Source of the DNA: Talinum fruticosum
Lineage: Eukaryota; Streptophyta; Magnoliopsida; Caryophyllales; Talinaceae
Length of the DNA: 64,000 nt
Assembly (NCBI GenBank): GCA_021018815.1
Contig: JAITYX010000059.1
Span: 1-64,000, forward strand
Direction: 5' to 3'
Below the pieces are notes generated by a model. The model was not told where the DNA came from, did no database searches, and saw only the letters and a list, made by a program, of their open reading frames with translations. Made by a program: the position numbers and the translations under genes. This document shows, in pieces, positions 11,102 to 23,668 of the stretch. The number at the start of each line of letters is the position of its first letter. Position 1 is the stretch's first letter.

Positions 11102-11807
11102 TAGGGATGGCAATGGGTCGGGTGCGGGTCGGGTCCGACTGGACCCAGACCCATTTAACTTTTTAGAATTGGACCCAGACCTGACCCGGACCCGACGGGT
11201 CTATAAAATTTGGACCCGGACCCGGACCCGGTGGGTCCACGGGTCCACGGGTCTTAAACGGGTCTTAAACGGGTCTACTATATTTTTATCATAAATGAGT
11301 TTAAAAATCAATATTTTGTGCCCTATTTTAATATTATTGTAAATTTACAAGCAATTTTGTTACATATAACCTCTTTAGCATTATACTAATCTATCTATCA
11401 ACCAATCTATTATACAAACAAAAAACTTAGTTCATACAAATCGAATACACCAATATATTAAACACAAAGTTCATCAAAGTTTGACAACACAAAGTTCAAA
11501 GTCCATCAAAGTTTAACAACAAATTGTAGGAAGGGTTTCCAAATTGCACCGGGTCCAAATTTGCATGAATACTACTGTTAGAATTTTTCAAAAAAATAAA
11601 ATTAGTGTTCAGGTCTTAAACGGGTCTTAAACGGGTCTCGGATCGGGTCCAGGTCTTATTTTTGAGACCCGGACCCGACTCGGACCCGAGACAGTTAGAC
11701 CCAGACCCGACCCGGACCCATCGGGTCCAAATTTTTGGACCCAGACCCGATTAAATGGGTCGGGTCTGGCGGGTCTGAGTCGGGTCCAGGACCCACTGCC
11801 ATCCCTA
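11102..11807. mobile_element. Non-autonomous hAT-type element, 706 bp, with 8-bp target duplication
   Basis: The termini are inverted, TAGGGATGGCAATGGGTCGG and the complement of CCCACTGCCATCCCTA. The direct repeats GGAGGAAT at 11094-11101 and 11808-11815 give an 8-bp target duplication, as for hAT transposons. The subterminal regions are dense in GGGTC/GACCC motifs in both orientations, and no transposase is encoded. It lies 0.5 kb upstream of CNL-B. Confidence 0.9.
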
Positions 11808-12324
11808 GGAGGAATTCAAAAGCTAAGGCCCTACACAAGTTTATTGCATTGAACTGACATGGCGTAATCACTTTGCACTGAGTTTGTTAATTTTATGATG
11901 ATATCTTTTTATAATTTAATAATACTTATTAGCCTAAGATTTATGGAATGCTTCCATAAAAATATTGAAGAGCGAATAAAATCTGTAAGAGAAATAGTGA
12001 AACAGTGAAATCCAAACGCCAATAATATCTTCGCAAAAAATTTGAATTTGGCAAAAAATGCATATAGTACGTACATTGGTCATCCATCACTTTCCTATGT
12101 CCCCAGTACTATCACATTTTTGTTTTTCTTATTCGAAAAGGAAATTTCCCCGAATTGCACTTTTCCTAATCTTGATCTCTTTGCAATCACTACACTCGAT
12201 CATATTCACGGGACATGGCTTCCTAAATAAGCTCTGCATCACACACAATCTAAACTTTTCCTGTCTCCTGATTCCATCCTTTCCTGTCAGTTGCTTGTTT
12301 CTGATATCTTTGGAAACAAACAAT

Positions 12325-15300
12325 ATGCTATACTTGGGAGCGCTGCAGTCTGTTGCTCAAAGTCTCTTTGACGCCTTGCAAAATGAGCCACTCAAAGAGA
12401 TGTGCTCCGTCTGGGGCTATGAATCCGAGCTCAAGAAGCTCCAACACACCCTCAACGTTGTCAAGGCTGTTCTCCGTGATGCCGAGTCCAAGGAGGAGCA
12501 AGGGGGCTCACCCATCAAGAAAACTTTGGGTCGACCAGCTCAAGGATGCCCTTTATGATGCTGACGATTTGCTCGATACGTTTGTCACCCTTGCCGAGCA
12601 GAAACAGTTAAGGGCCAAGGACGTGGAGGATGACAATCTTTTCGGAAAGGTGCGTCGATTTTTTCTTTTGACAACCCCGTCCTTGTTGCTTTCAATATGT
12701 CTCAAGGGGTTAAGGAGATTAGAAATAAGTTGGATCTCATTGCCCAAGATCACAATCAATTTGGCTTTAAACTTGACAGCCGACCTATCCGTAGGAGAAG
12801 AGAGGAGACTTGTTCTTATGTGTATGCCCAAAATATCATTGGGAGAGAGGCTGATGTAGAGAACATTGTGGGTAGATTGGTAGCTCATGATGCCCAACAA
12901 AATGTTTCTTGTTTTACTATTGTGGGAATGGGAGGGTTGGGAAAAACTGCTCTTGCCCAACTCATTTATAATCATCCCAGGGTTCAACAAGAATTTCCTC
13001 TTAGATTGTGGATTTGCATCTCTGATGAAAAAAGTTGGAACTTAACGGCAATTCTTCGTAAGATTGTGGAATCTGCTAAGGGTTCTAAGCATGAAGACCT
13101 TTCAATGGATCTGCTGCAAAAGGAGCTTCGAGAACAAGTAGAAAGAAACAAGTATTTGCTTGTTCTGGATGATTTATGGAATGAGGATCGACACAAATGG
13201 CTTATGTTGATGGAGTTCTTGATGGGTGGTTTGAAGGGAAGTCGGGTCCTGGTGACTACGCGTTCGAGAATGACAGCCACAATTTTAAGCGGTGAAATAT
13301 ATGACTTGAAGGGGTTATCGGACGAGGACTCGTGGTTGCTATTTGAGAAGGCGGCCTTTGGTCAAGGGAGTGAGGAAACAGATCGTTTTGAGTTAGATCA
13401 AATTGGACGAGAGATTGTCAAACGATGTGCAAATGTTCCACTTGCCATTAGAGTGGTAGGATCTGCTTTATATGGTCAAGACAAAAAGAAGTGGCAATCA
13501 TTTCGTAAGGTTGGCTTAGGAAGAATTAAACAAGGTGCAGATGGTATCGAACCTGTATTGAAGCTCAGTTACATTCATCTAGAGCCACCGCTAAAGACAT
13601 GCTTCGGCTATTGTGCTATATTTCCAAAAGATTATGAAATAAGGAAAGAGATGTTGATTGGCCTTTGGATTGCACAAGGCTTTGTTATCCCCTTGGATGA
13701 AGGACAGAGCATAGAAGATGCAGGCGAAGAATATTTCACTATATTGCTGAAACGTTGTTTCTTCCAGGATGTCCAAAAAGATGGAAAAGGTGAGATTGTT
13801 GCCTGTAAAATACATGATCTTATGCATGATCTTGCACAAGAAGTAGCAGGAAATGAGATCCCTGAATACAATCGCGATCCGAGTAACTTAAATACCAAAA
13901 TTCGACATCTCATTCATTTGGGCTGGGGTCAACGTACAAAAGCCTTTTCACTGCTACTAAGATTCGTACGTATCTTGGGGTTGGCAAGAGTCAGCCGGAA
14001 TCACCTGAGGCATTTGGTACCTTATTAGCTAATTGGATATCTCTAAGGGCGTTAGATTTGAATTATTCAAATATGACAAACTTGCCAAGTACATTGGGTA
14101 AGCTATTGCATCTACGTTATCTTGATCTATCCAATAATAATGCACTAGAGTTGCTTCCTGATTCAATTGGAGAACTACATAATTTGCAAACCTTACATTT
14201 AAGAGAGTGCAGGAAGCTCAAAGAATTGCCAAGTACATTGGGTAAGTTACTGCATCTACGTTATCTCGATTTATCCAATAATGATGCACTGGAGGTGCTT
14301 CCTGATTCTATTGGAGAACTACATAATTTGCAAACCTTACATTTAAGAGAGTGCAGGAAGCTCAAAGAATTGCCAAAAGACTTGGGCAAATTGACAAGTT
14401 TAAGGGTGTTGGATATAACAAAATGTGAGTCCCTGACGCATATTCCAAGGGGTGTAGGAAAGTTGAGTTGTCTTTGGAAGTTGCCTTTTTTATAGTTGGT
14501 GAAAAAACTTCCAGCACGGAGGAGCTACAATTAGCTGATCAGGTAGAGGAGATAAAAGCTCTCCATAACCTAAAAGGATATCTGCTTATCCAGATGTATA
14601 TCCCTACCAATGCTAAATATGCCATGGAAAGTGGTAGAAAAGGAGAGTGTCTGAGTCAACATTTGACCGGTATTGTTATTACATTTTATGACTGGGAAAA
14701 GCTTAAGGATGTCGAAACAAGGGTTTATGACATTGAGGAAGCATTGTTGGAAGACCTCCAACCACATCCTAATCTGAGAAGATTGGAATTGAACTGGTAT
14801 TGTGGAGGGAGAATGCCGACTTGGGCTAGAGAAGAGAACCTCACGAGCTTTCTCCCAAACCTTGTCAGTATCACGCTTTATGCCTGTTATAAGCTGCAAC
14901 ACCTGTCAGGGCTAGGGAAATTGAGTAAATTGAAATCTTTGAAACTTTCTTTTTGGATGAATTGGAATACATGGAGAATACACCAATGAGTAGAAACAGC
15001 AGCGGTGTAGGAGCATTGGAATCTGAAAAATTATTCTTTCCCTCTCTTGAGGAGCTCGAATTATTTCATCTACCAAAGTTGAAAGGATGGTGGAGAGATG
15101 ATAGCAACACCTTATTGCCCTCATTCCCCCGTCTTTCTAAATTGGAAATAAATTATTGCCGTAACTTGGCCTCTATGCCTCTTTGCCCCAGCGTAGAAAA
15201 ACTCACTTTGGAGGATTACAATGTAAATCTGCGAATAATGGAAAGTATTGAGTCTGGAAATTCCAAATTAAGGAGTGTTAAGACTGACAAAGTAGGGCAT

Positions 15301-15849
15301 CTCATATTGGTGCTGCCGATGGAGGGTTTTCAGTGTCTCAAGATCATGTACATAATACATGATAAGGAGCTGGAGAGTTTATCGAAAGTTGAGGATGTGT
15401 TCCGTACCTGCTCGTCGTCCCTGGCAAAATTTCAAATTTTGCATTGCTCGAAATTGAAGAGTGTGAGTGGAGGGTTGGAGCATCTCACTGCCTTGGAGAG
15501 CTTAGAATTACACAACTTGCCCAGTCTGAGTCTAAGCAAAGAAGGAGAGGGAGAGGAGGAAGATGGGATGCCATGGCGTTGCCTTCAACACTCCCTCCGT
15601 TCCTTGAGCTTATATTCTGTACCAAAGATGGTGAAATTGCCAGATGGGATGCGCAACCTCACTGCCCTCCAATCCCTGATAATTAACTCTTGTAAAGAAA
15701 TGGAAACAGTGCCAGAATGGATGCCGGAACTCACCTCCCTGAAAAAACTTAGTATTTATTATTGTTCAGATGGCCTCAAGGAACGATGCCGCAAAGATAC
15801 CGGGGAAGACTGGCCAAAAATTCAACACATCCCTGACTTTCATATTTAG
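12325..15849 (+). pseudogene. CNL-B: CC-NB-ARC-LRR homologue with five frameshifts
   Basis: The start is the ATG giving MLYLGALQSVAQSLFDALQ, aligned with the start of the paralogues. NB-ARC is complete from 12697 on: GMGGLGKTALAQ (P-loop), YLLVLDDLWNE (kinase-2), VLVTTRSR (RNBS-B), CANVPLAIRVVG, CFGYCAIFPKD, and KIHDLMHDL, where the usual MHD methionine is isoleucine. LRRs include two copies of the LPSTLGKLLHLRYLDLS pair. Frame changes are a one-base gain in a G run (about 12505), and losses at about 12655 (T run), 13933, 14486-14491 (T6, shared with A and C) and 14950 (T run). It ends DWPKIQHIPDFHI. Function is probably lost unless these are assembly errors. Confidence 0.92.
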
Positions 15850-16079
15850 TGATTTTCTGAGTACGGGCGAAGAGGAAAGGTAATTCGTTTGACTCAAATG
15901 ATATTATTTTTGTGGATTTAAAGAAAGTTGTCTAATAACATATTATACGCAAACTCAATGATAGTTGTTGCCCCAGTGACATGATTCTCATTATAATTTT
16001 AGTTAAAGGACCAACAACCTCATCCTCCATATTCTTTTTCTATTTACTTCCTCAACCAAAAGTTGTTTATTTTCTTAAA

Positions 16080-16380
16080 AAACTTTACTCCAATATTCTA
16101 ATAAAATCACTAAACTTTAAATTGGATTTAAAAAATCACTCATTTTTATTATAGAGTTTAATTAATCACCAAACTATAATAGTAAAATGCACGTGAAGAT
16201 AGACAACTACTAATATTTATAGAAAAAAAAATTAAAAAGTCACTAAACTTTACTCTAGTGTTCTAAAAAATACCAAAGTAAATTATAGTTTGGTGATTAA
16301 TTGAACTTTATAATAAAGTTAGTGATTTTTTAAACCTAATTTAAACTTTAGTGCTTTTTTAGAATATTGGAGTAAAGTTT
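16080..16380. mobile_element. Inverted-repeat MITE, long copy
   Basis: This is the same element as 4050-4242, with the AAACTTTACTCCAAT terminal repeats but about 110 bp more in the centre. The extra part includes a nested piece of the terminal sequence (CACTAAACTTTACTC near 16240). It sits in the matching position 3' of CNL-B. Confidence 0.7.
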
Positions 16381-17789
16381 ACTGATTTTTAAAATTTTTC
16401 TGTTTATTCTCTTAACAATATGCCTTAATCCAAAACATTATATATTGAAGCTTCTTATTTTATTTTTTTATTCTCCCATTTTCTTTTAATTTTGTTTTAT
16501 TTGACGAATATTATATGCGACTCAAAGTAAAATCATGATATATTAATGTCGTTTTGATTTAGTGTAACGCCCTAAAAAAATATTAAGAAAAAAATAATAT
16601 TTGATTAATATATATGATTTATTCTCTAAGCGACTTAATTTAATAGTTGGTTACAATAAAATTCATAATGTGATAATTAGCTTATATATATGTGTTTATT
16701 TATAAATTTGATAGTTAACGGTTAATTTAGTTGGAAATAATATTAGGAGTAAGAAAAATAAAAATATTTATTTGACTTGCTAATTTCTTAGATGGAATAG
16801 TACCATAACTTGATTAACATCCTAAGTTTTAAACATGCAAAACATGCTCATATCTTCAAAAAATCTGAGCATTTAGGCAAAAGAAAAAAAAATCTAATAG
16901 CTTGTACCCTTTTCTTGGCCTATTACTGCAAACATTATCCCTAGCCTACTAGCTCCTAGTCCCCCATACTTCACCATTATTGCACCCACTCCAAATCAAG
17001 GGATTAGATCAAAAGGTGAGGCACAAACCAAAGGAGGGGCTCATTTTCTCTGGTAAAGAAAATCCAGCAACTCCAAATAGAGGGAGGAGAAGAGAGAGAG
17101 AAGGGAAGGGAAATCAAAGGAGATATTTTGCTTTAACCTCCCTTGGTCCAAGCTTCAACTCCTTCATCGTTAACCACTTTTGCTGAGGAAAGAGGTAAGA
17201 ACAAAGGTAGAAAAATATAGAAGGAAGGTTCAAGAATACAACCATCAAGGACTTAACACAAATCATAATTAAGGTGGGTTTCCTTCTTCTCCCTAATCTA
17301 TATTAATTTCCAACCAAAATGAATTTCGTAAGTGTGCTTGTAGACCAACCTTGAACGCTCAAAACTTCAAGAAATTGTTGCAGGCATGTGTTTTGGAGTG
17401 GTTCATTAATATAAATATGGTAGGAGGATGTTAGAGAGGGAAAAGGAGTAGAAACATAATCATCACCATGTACTTGGTTATTCTTCTATTTTGTTGGTAG
17501 AGTTTCATGCATGAAGATGAAAGTATATCAAATATGTTTAAATCTTTGTGAAATTGTGGTTTTGTTGAGGTTGGGTTTGACATTTGTTAGAGAATATATG
17601 TGGTATAATGCTATTGGGGATCGATGATCGGAAATGTGTGTTTGCCCAAAACTTGGTATGCAAAGTACGTCTCTTGCATGTGTATTTTAATGGGTTTTAT
17701 TGAGCTAATATGTTACTTAGAATACTGAAATGAACCTTGTATAGACATCCCACAAGGACAAGATAGGTAGAAGATAAGAAAATAGAGTT

Positions 17790-18260
17790 TAGGAGCCACT
17801 GCCACCCACCACGGGTACCCCTACAGGCTGTGGGTAGACCGTGGTGGCCAACAGCGATTTATTTAACCCAAAACACCCACCATGGATGCCCCCACAGGCT
17901 GTGGCATAGGCCGAGGTGGCCAGAAGCGATTTATTTAACCCAAAACACCCACCATGGCTGCCCCCACAGGCTGTGGCATAGGCCGAGGTGACCAGCAGCA
18001 ATTTATTTAACCCAAAACACCCACCATGGATACCCCCACAGGCTGTGGGATAGGCCGTGGTGGCCAGCAGCGCTGTATTTAGCCCAAAATAACCACCGCG
18101 GGTGCTCCCACTGGCTGTGGGGTAGTCCGTGGTGGCCCCCAGAAGTTCCCACTGACCGTGGGAAGGTCCTTGGTGACCTTTAGAGCCAACCATAAATCTC
18201 CACGGGCTGTGGGAAGGTCTGTGGAGACCTCCAAAGCAATTTTGGACCCCCACAACCTGT
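17790..18260. repeat. CCACGG/CTGTGG palindrome-rich tandem block in the 3.3-kb LTR
   Basis: Units of about 70 bp contain CACCCACCATGG, CCCCCACAGGCTGTGG and CCGTGGTGGCCAGCAGC, repeated at 17874, 17945 and 18015 with degenerate neighbours. Related blocks lie at 10470-10720 (minus) and 42420-42670. The halves are self-complementary and could form hairpins. Confidence 0.8.
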
Positions 18261-18440
18261 GGGCTTGTCCCGTGATACTTGTAAACCTTATATGTTGTGT
18301 CGAGAATCGAGTCTAAGATTTGAAGTATGGCTTTGGGCCTCATGAAACAATTTACCAAATATATATGTGAAGAAATGATAGAGATAACAACCATAACGTT
18401 AAATGGAAAGTTGATTTCTTGGATTTGAGCACTTTGCCGG

Positions 18441-19060
18441 TACGAAATCTAGGAAGGTGACATGAGGTGATATTCCGGCCTACGGGTAGCGGCTTTCACT
18501 CCTAGATCATGAGTCCTTCCGGGTAGAAAACTTGGGTATACGCGTGAGTGGTTCCGAATCTCAGTACCGTGGTACGTTGGGTCGGCTCACAGGCGTCAAA
18601 ATACGAAATCTAGGAAGGTGACTTATTCCGGCCTGAGGGCAGCGGCTTTCACTCCTAGATTACGAGTCCTCCTGGATAGGAAGCTTGAGTATACACGTGA
18701 GTGTTTTCGAATCCCTGTACCGTCGTACATTGGGTCTGCTCACAGGCGTCGAAATACCAAGTCTAGGAAGGTGACATATTCCGACCCACGGGTAGCGGCT
18801 TTCACTCCTAGATTACGAGTCCTTCCGGGTAGTAAACTTGGGTATACGCATGAGTGGTTCCGAATCCCTGTACCGTGGTACGTTGGGTCGGCTCATAGGC
18901 GTCGAAATACAAAATCTAGGAAGGTGACATATTCCGGCCTGAGGGCAGCGGCTTTCACTCCTAGATTACAAATCCTCCCGGATAGGAAACTTGTACACAC
19001 GCGTGAGTGGTTCCGAATCCCAGTACCGTAGTACGTTGGGTCGGCTCACAGGCGTCATTT
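18441..19060. repeat. Four tandem units of about 155 bp in the 3.3-kb LTR
   Basis: Units start with AAATCTAGGAAGGTGAC near 18444, 18604, 18758 and 18911. Each contains GCGGCTTTCACTCCTAGAT and ends with TACGTTGGGTCGGCTCA. The 42-kb copy has two units and the 9.5-kb copy has one. Confidence 0.88.
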
Positions 19061-19850
19061 GGGTACCAGGGCACTAGCTTTTGCCCAAAGAAATTAAAGA
19101 TGATAAAAATTAAGCTAAGTTTTAGATGGGGAATTGATTGGTCACACTTATGAAGGAAATGTGGTTCGCTGGAGTTCAAATGCATTATGCCTTTCCCATT
19201 CGATTAAGGGTGGAGTAAAGTAAGATTATTTTTATGATATGACTTGAGTACTAATATTATGGTCCTTAAGTATTGATTGCTATTATACTATATATATGTA
19301 AGCATGCAAAGTTAGTTTGGTTTGTGGGAGGCGAAGGACTCCCATTGAGCTGTGGTTGCTCATTCCCTTACTTTTTCCTCTTTTCAGATCCAGAGAAACA
19401 GTGAGCTTCTTGGAAAATGTTGTCGTTTTGGAGGCCGTTTTGATGCCCTTTTAGATACAAGGAACTTTAAATGCAATGATTGCTTATGTTTAATTGTGTA
19501 TGCTTTTGAGCATGATATGTAAGGCTTATTTGGTAATCGAGCATGTTTGTAGCTAGATGTAGGTTGGCATTTGTAGACGCTCTGATTTGGCCTTAGTGGT
19601 CCACCAAAACTCCGTTATTATTGTACTTTGTTTTATGGTGTAAGGTTCTCTGAACCCAAAAGTTAATGTGAAGCTGTGTGGGCTCAAGACTCATCGTAGC
19701 TTGTCTATCGAAAAGAAAGGGGTTTCTAGCTCAACTTCCAATAGTTTAGCAAACAGGTTATGTTTGCCAAATTGTTCCCTAGATCAGCCTTAAGGATCCT
19801 CGAAGAGGGTCTTGGCGATGTGACGTCTCTACCCGGGGTCGGGCGTTACA

Positions 19851-21230
19851 TTTAGACTTTTCCATGTGTGGTGCTTATGTTTGCAGTCAATACTTTATCG
19901 CATATTGGAATATAAACACTGATTCCTTCCTCCCGACTCTTCGAGTATCCTAAGAGACTAACAAGGATTCAGCTGGCAGATCTTTGATGGCATTTATGGA
20001 GATGAAGTTTTGATTGGCACCCTGATAAGTTTATCAGTTTCGAGGTAAGGGATTGACATGGAGTGGCATGAAATAAGTTAAAGGAAAAAGGGAAAAATTC
20101 GTTTCTCATATTTTAGGTATTAATTGGTTTTTATTTTTCCCTTACCAACTCCCCAATTACAGATAGATATCAATACAGTTTTGAGACATTTCTTGAGTTT
20201 GGGAATTATCATATACAGAAGGAAAGGTAATGTTTTGTACCAACCTGATCATGTTTAGTTACTTTAGTATTTGCAACAAGACACAATATATTTCAACATA
20301 ATACCCCCAATATTCATGTTCTTTTCACCCTCTATTCAAGTAGCAAATGAAGGTTACTTAATAAATGGAATTCATATGAACTGCATTTGATTACGAAAAT
20401 AAAGGGTGAAAAGAAAATTACTACAGAATAGGGTCATTGAATTTTATTATCATGCTTTCAAGGATGTCCAGATAAGAGATTGCAAGTGTACTGGTTCACA
20501 AACAACACGTTGTCTACTTCCCTTTTAGCTCAGAGTATTGAATTATAATTTAGGCTACTTGTTTCATTTTTTTCATTATCCCATTTTTAAAAGAAAAATT
20601 ATTTGATGAAGGTTATGCACAACTCAATAGTAGAGTTCTTATGTATTGATGCCATTATAATTTACGCTTTTTCTATAATTAAGGGAGAAGAGTTAACCCA
20701 ACTCTCCTTTTATATATTAATAGATATGCCAATATCATGTCAATGCTTTGATAAATTAATGTAAAAGTCCGAACTTGAGTACAGTTACAAGATTGTTTTA
20801 CTTTTACTCTTACATACTATGATGATACTGTTTTCCTGCATCAAGTCCTTTCATGTATAATCTGCTAAGGGCACCTTACCTAATAATAACGGATCTAGAA
20901 ATTTTAGATGAGGGCACCTTAGGTCCTTAGTGATGGTCGAATGGACAAGCATGGCTCGAAACATGTTTATCCAAATCAACTTTATGTAAATATTACGATG
21001 TACAAGTGTATCAATTGGGTGCAGGATACAAGGTTCCAGAAATATAGTAGATGCTATACCACTTCCAAAGGATGTGCTCCCATAGAACTGTTGCAGTTTG
21101 TGGTCTTACATGAACAATTTAAAGGAGGATGTACACCCGGGGGTATGGTATAGGTCCAAGGCATAGAAAATAGATCGTTTTCAAAAATACTAATGAGACG
21201 GAGGACTACAAATAATGAAAGACAATCAAT
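19851..21230 (+). repeat. Duplicated 3' flank of CNL-B (distal part), abutting CNL-C
   Basis: It matches 4370-5440 downstream of CNL-A, including the 70-codon open frame. The match stops at about 21231, where the spacer word GACAATCAATG is followed directly by CNL coding sequence. That is the recombination joint that produced truncated CNL-C. Confidence 0.85.
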
Positions 21231-23668
21231 GTGCAAGTGTTCCGCTTGCCATAAGAGTGGTAGGAACTACTCTATATGGTCAGGACAAAAGAAGTGGCTA
21301 TCATTTCAGAAGTTTGGGTTAAGAAAAATTATGCAAGGCCAAAATGGTATTGAGCCCATATTGAAGCTTAGTTACCTTAATCTTGAACCACAATTAAGGA
21401 TATGCTTCAGTTATTGTGCACTATTCCCAAAGGATTTTGTCATAGGGAGGGAGTTTCTGATCAACCTTTGGATTGCACAAGGTTTTGTTGTTCCCTTTGA
21501 TAATGGTCAAAGCATTGAAGATGCCGGGATGAATATTTTTCGATATTGTTAAGGAGATGCTTTTTTCAAGATGTACACAAAGATAAACATGATGAAATAA
21601 TCATGTTTAAGATGCATGATCTCATATACGATCTTGCGCAAGAAGTAGCAGGAAAGGAGATCCCTGAATCCAATCGCACCCCGAGTAACTTAAATACAAC
21701 AATTCGACATCTCATTCATCAGGGCTTAGGTCAAGGTGCAAAAGGCCTTTTCACTGGGACTAAGATTCGTACGTATCTTAGAGTTGGCTATAGTCAACCT
21801 GAGTCACCTAAGGCATTTGGTACATTATTAGCTAATTGGATATCTCTAAGGGCGTTGGATTTGAGTTATTCAGCGATGACAAACTTGCCGACTACATTGG
21901 GTAAGTTATTACATTTACGTTATCTCGATCTATCCAATAACCATGCACTAGAGTTGCTTCTTGAATCAATTGGAGAACTGCATAATTTGCAAATCTTACA
22001 TTTAAGTAATTGTTGGAGGCTCAAAGAATTGTCAATTACATTGGGTAAGTTACTACATCTACGTTATCTTGATCTATCTGGTAATGATGCACTAGAGTTG
22101 CTTCCTGATTCAATTGGAAAACTACATAATTTGCAAACCTTACTTTTATTTGAGTGCATGAATCTCAAAGAATTGCCAAAAGACTTGGGAAAATTGACAA
22201 GTTTAAGGGTGTTGGATATAACAAAATTTCAGTCCCTGACTCATATTCCAAGAGGTGTAGGAAAGTTGAGTTCTCTTTGGAAATTGCCTTTTTTATAGTG
22301 GGTGCTAAAACTTCCAGCATGGAGGAGCTACAATTAGCTGATAAGCTAGAGGAGATAAAAGCCCTTCATAACCTAAAAGCCAATCTGCATATCAAGATGT
22401 ATATCCCTACCAATGCTAAGTATGGCATGGAAAGTGGTAGAAAAGAGAGTGTTTGAGTCAACATTTGACCGAGATTGCTATTACATTTCTAAAGAGGGAA
22501 TTTGAGGATGACGAAACAAGGGTTTATGACATTGAAGAAGCATTGTTGGAAGACCTCCAACCCCATCCTAATCTGAGAGAATTGGAGTTGGGATGGTATT
22601 GTGGAGAGAGAATGCCGACTTGGGCAAGAAAAGAGAACCTCACAAACCTTGTCAATATCAAGCTTGATTTCTGTTTTAAGTTGCAGCACCTGTCAGGGCT
22701 TGGGAAACTGAGTAAACTAAAACCCTTGGAACTTTGTAGTTTGTATGAATTGGAATACATAGAGAATACACCAATGAGTCGGAACGACACTGGTGTAAGA
22801 GCACTGGAATCTGAAGAATTATTCTTTCCCTCCCTTCAGCAGCTCCAATTATCATATCTACCAAAGTTGAAAGGATGGTGGAGAGATGATAACAACACCT
22901 TTTGCCCTCATTCCCCTGTCTTTCTAAATTGGAAATAAACTATTGCCCTAACTTGGCCTCTATGCCTCTTTGCCCCAGCGTAGAAGAACTGACTCTAGAG
23001 AATTACAATGTAAATCCGCGAATAATGGAAAGCATTGAGTCTGGGAATTCCAAATTAAGGAGTGTTACGACTAACAAAGTAGGGCATCTCAAATTGGTGC
23101 TGCCGATGGAGGCTTTTCAGTGTCTTAAGGCCATGGAAATAAGAGAGGAAAGAACATGGGATGATCGGATGGAGAGTTTACTGGAAGCTGAGGACGTTTT
23201 CCGTACCTGCTTGGCGTCCTTGGTAGAGCTTCGAATTGAGTCCTGCTGGGAATTGAAAAGTGTGAGTGGAGGGTTGGAGCATCTCACTGCCTTGGAGAGC
23301 TTAGAATTAAGCTACTTGGACAAACTGAGTCTAAGCAAAGAAGGAGAGGGAGAAGAGGAAGATGGGATGCCATGGCGTTGCCTTCATCACTCCCTCTGTT
23401 TCTTGACATTAGGTCATCTGCCAAAGATGGTGAAATTGCCAGATGGGATGCGCTACCTCACTGCCCTCCAATCCCTGATAATTGACTCTTGTGAACTGAA
23501 ATCAGTGCCAGAATGGGTGCCGGAACTCACCTCCCTCAAAAACTTCATATTTATTTGTGTCCAGCCGACCTCAAGGAACGAGGCCACAAACCCACCGGGG
23601 AAGATTGGCCAAAAATTCAACACATCCCTGACTTTGATATTTCCACATTTGACGATGAGACAAGGTAA
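21230..23668 (+). pseudogene. CNL-C: 5'-truncated NB-ARC-LRR homologue
   Basis: Homology starts abruptly at the codons for CASVPLAIRVVG, so the coiled coil, P-loop, kinase-2 and RNBS-B are absent and the protein could not bind ATP in the usual way. The rest follows: CFSYCALFPKD, KMHDLIYDL, LRRs with two LGKLLHLRYLDLS pairs, and the C-terminal acidic LRR SLSKEGEGEEEDGMPW. Further one-base losses break the frame at about 21527, 22289-22294 (T6, as in A and B), 22444, 22902 and 23555. It ends in the frame reading DWPKIQHIPDFDI. This is a relic made by unequal recombination. Confidence 0.92.

Larger units (their letters stand above)
16563..19850. mobile_element. Solo LTR, 3288 bp, with 5-bp target duplication TTTAG
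   Basis: It begins TGTAACGCCC and ends GGGCGTTACA, a perfect 10-bp terminal inversion. TTTAG flanks it at 16558-16562 and 19851-19855. The uninterrupted site is seen 3' of CNL-A (about 4370), where TTTAG runs straight into ACTTTTCCATG. There is no reverse transcriptase or integrase, so this is one LTR left after recombination. The TGTAACRCCC start and length resemble Ty3/gypsy Tekay-type LTRs; that lineage is an inference. The insertion came after the A/B duplication. Confidence 0.88.

Noticed and set aside
18618..19031. 137-codon frame of repeated residues
   Set aside because: It is created by the 155-bp tandem repeat inside the solo LTR.
16563..19850. DNA transposon with 10-bp terminal inverted repeats
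   Set aside because: TG...CA termini, a 5-bp target duplication and the TGTAACRCCC start fit an LTR better, and no transposase is present.
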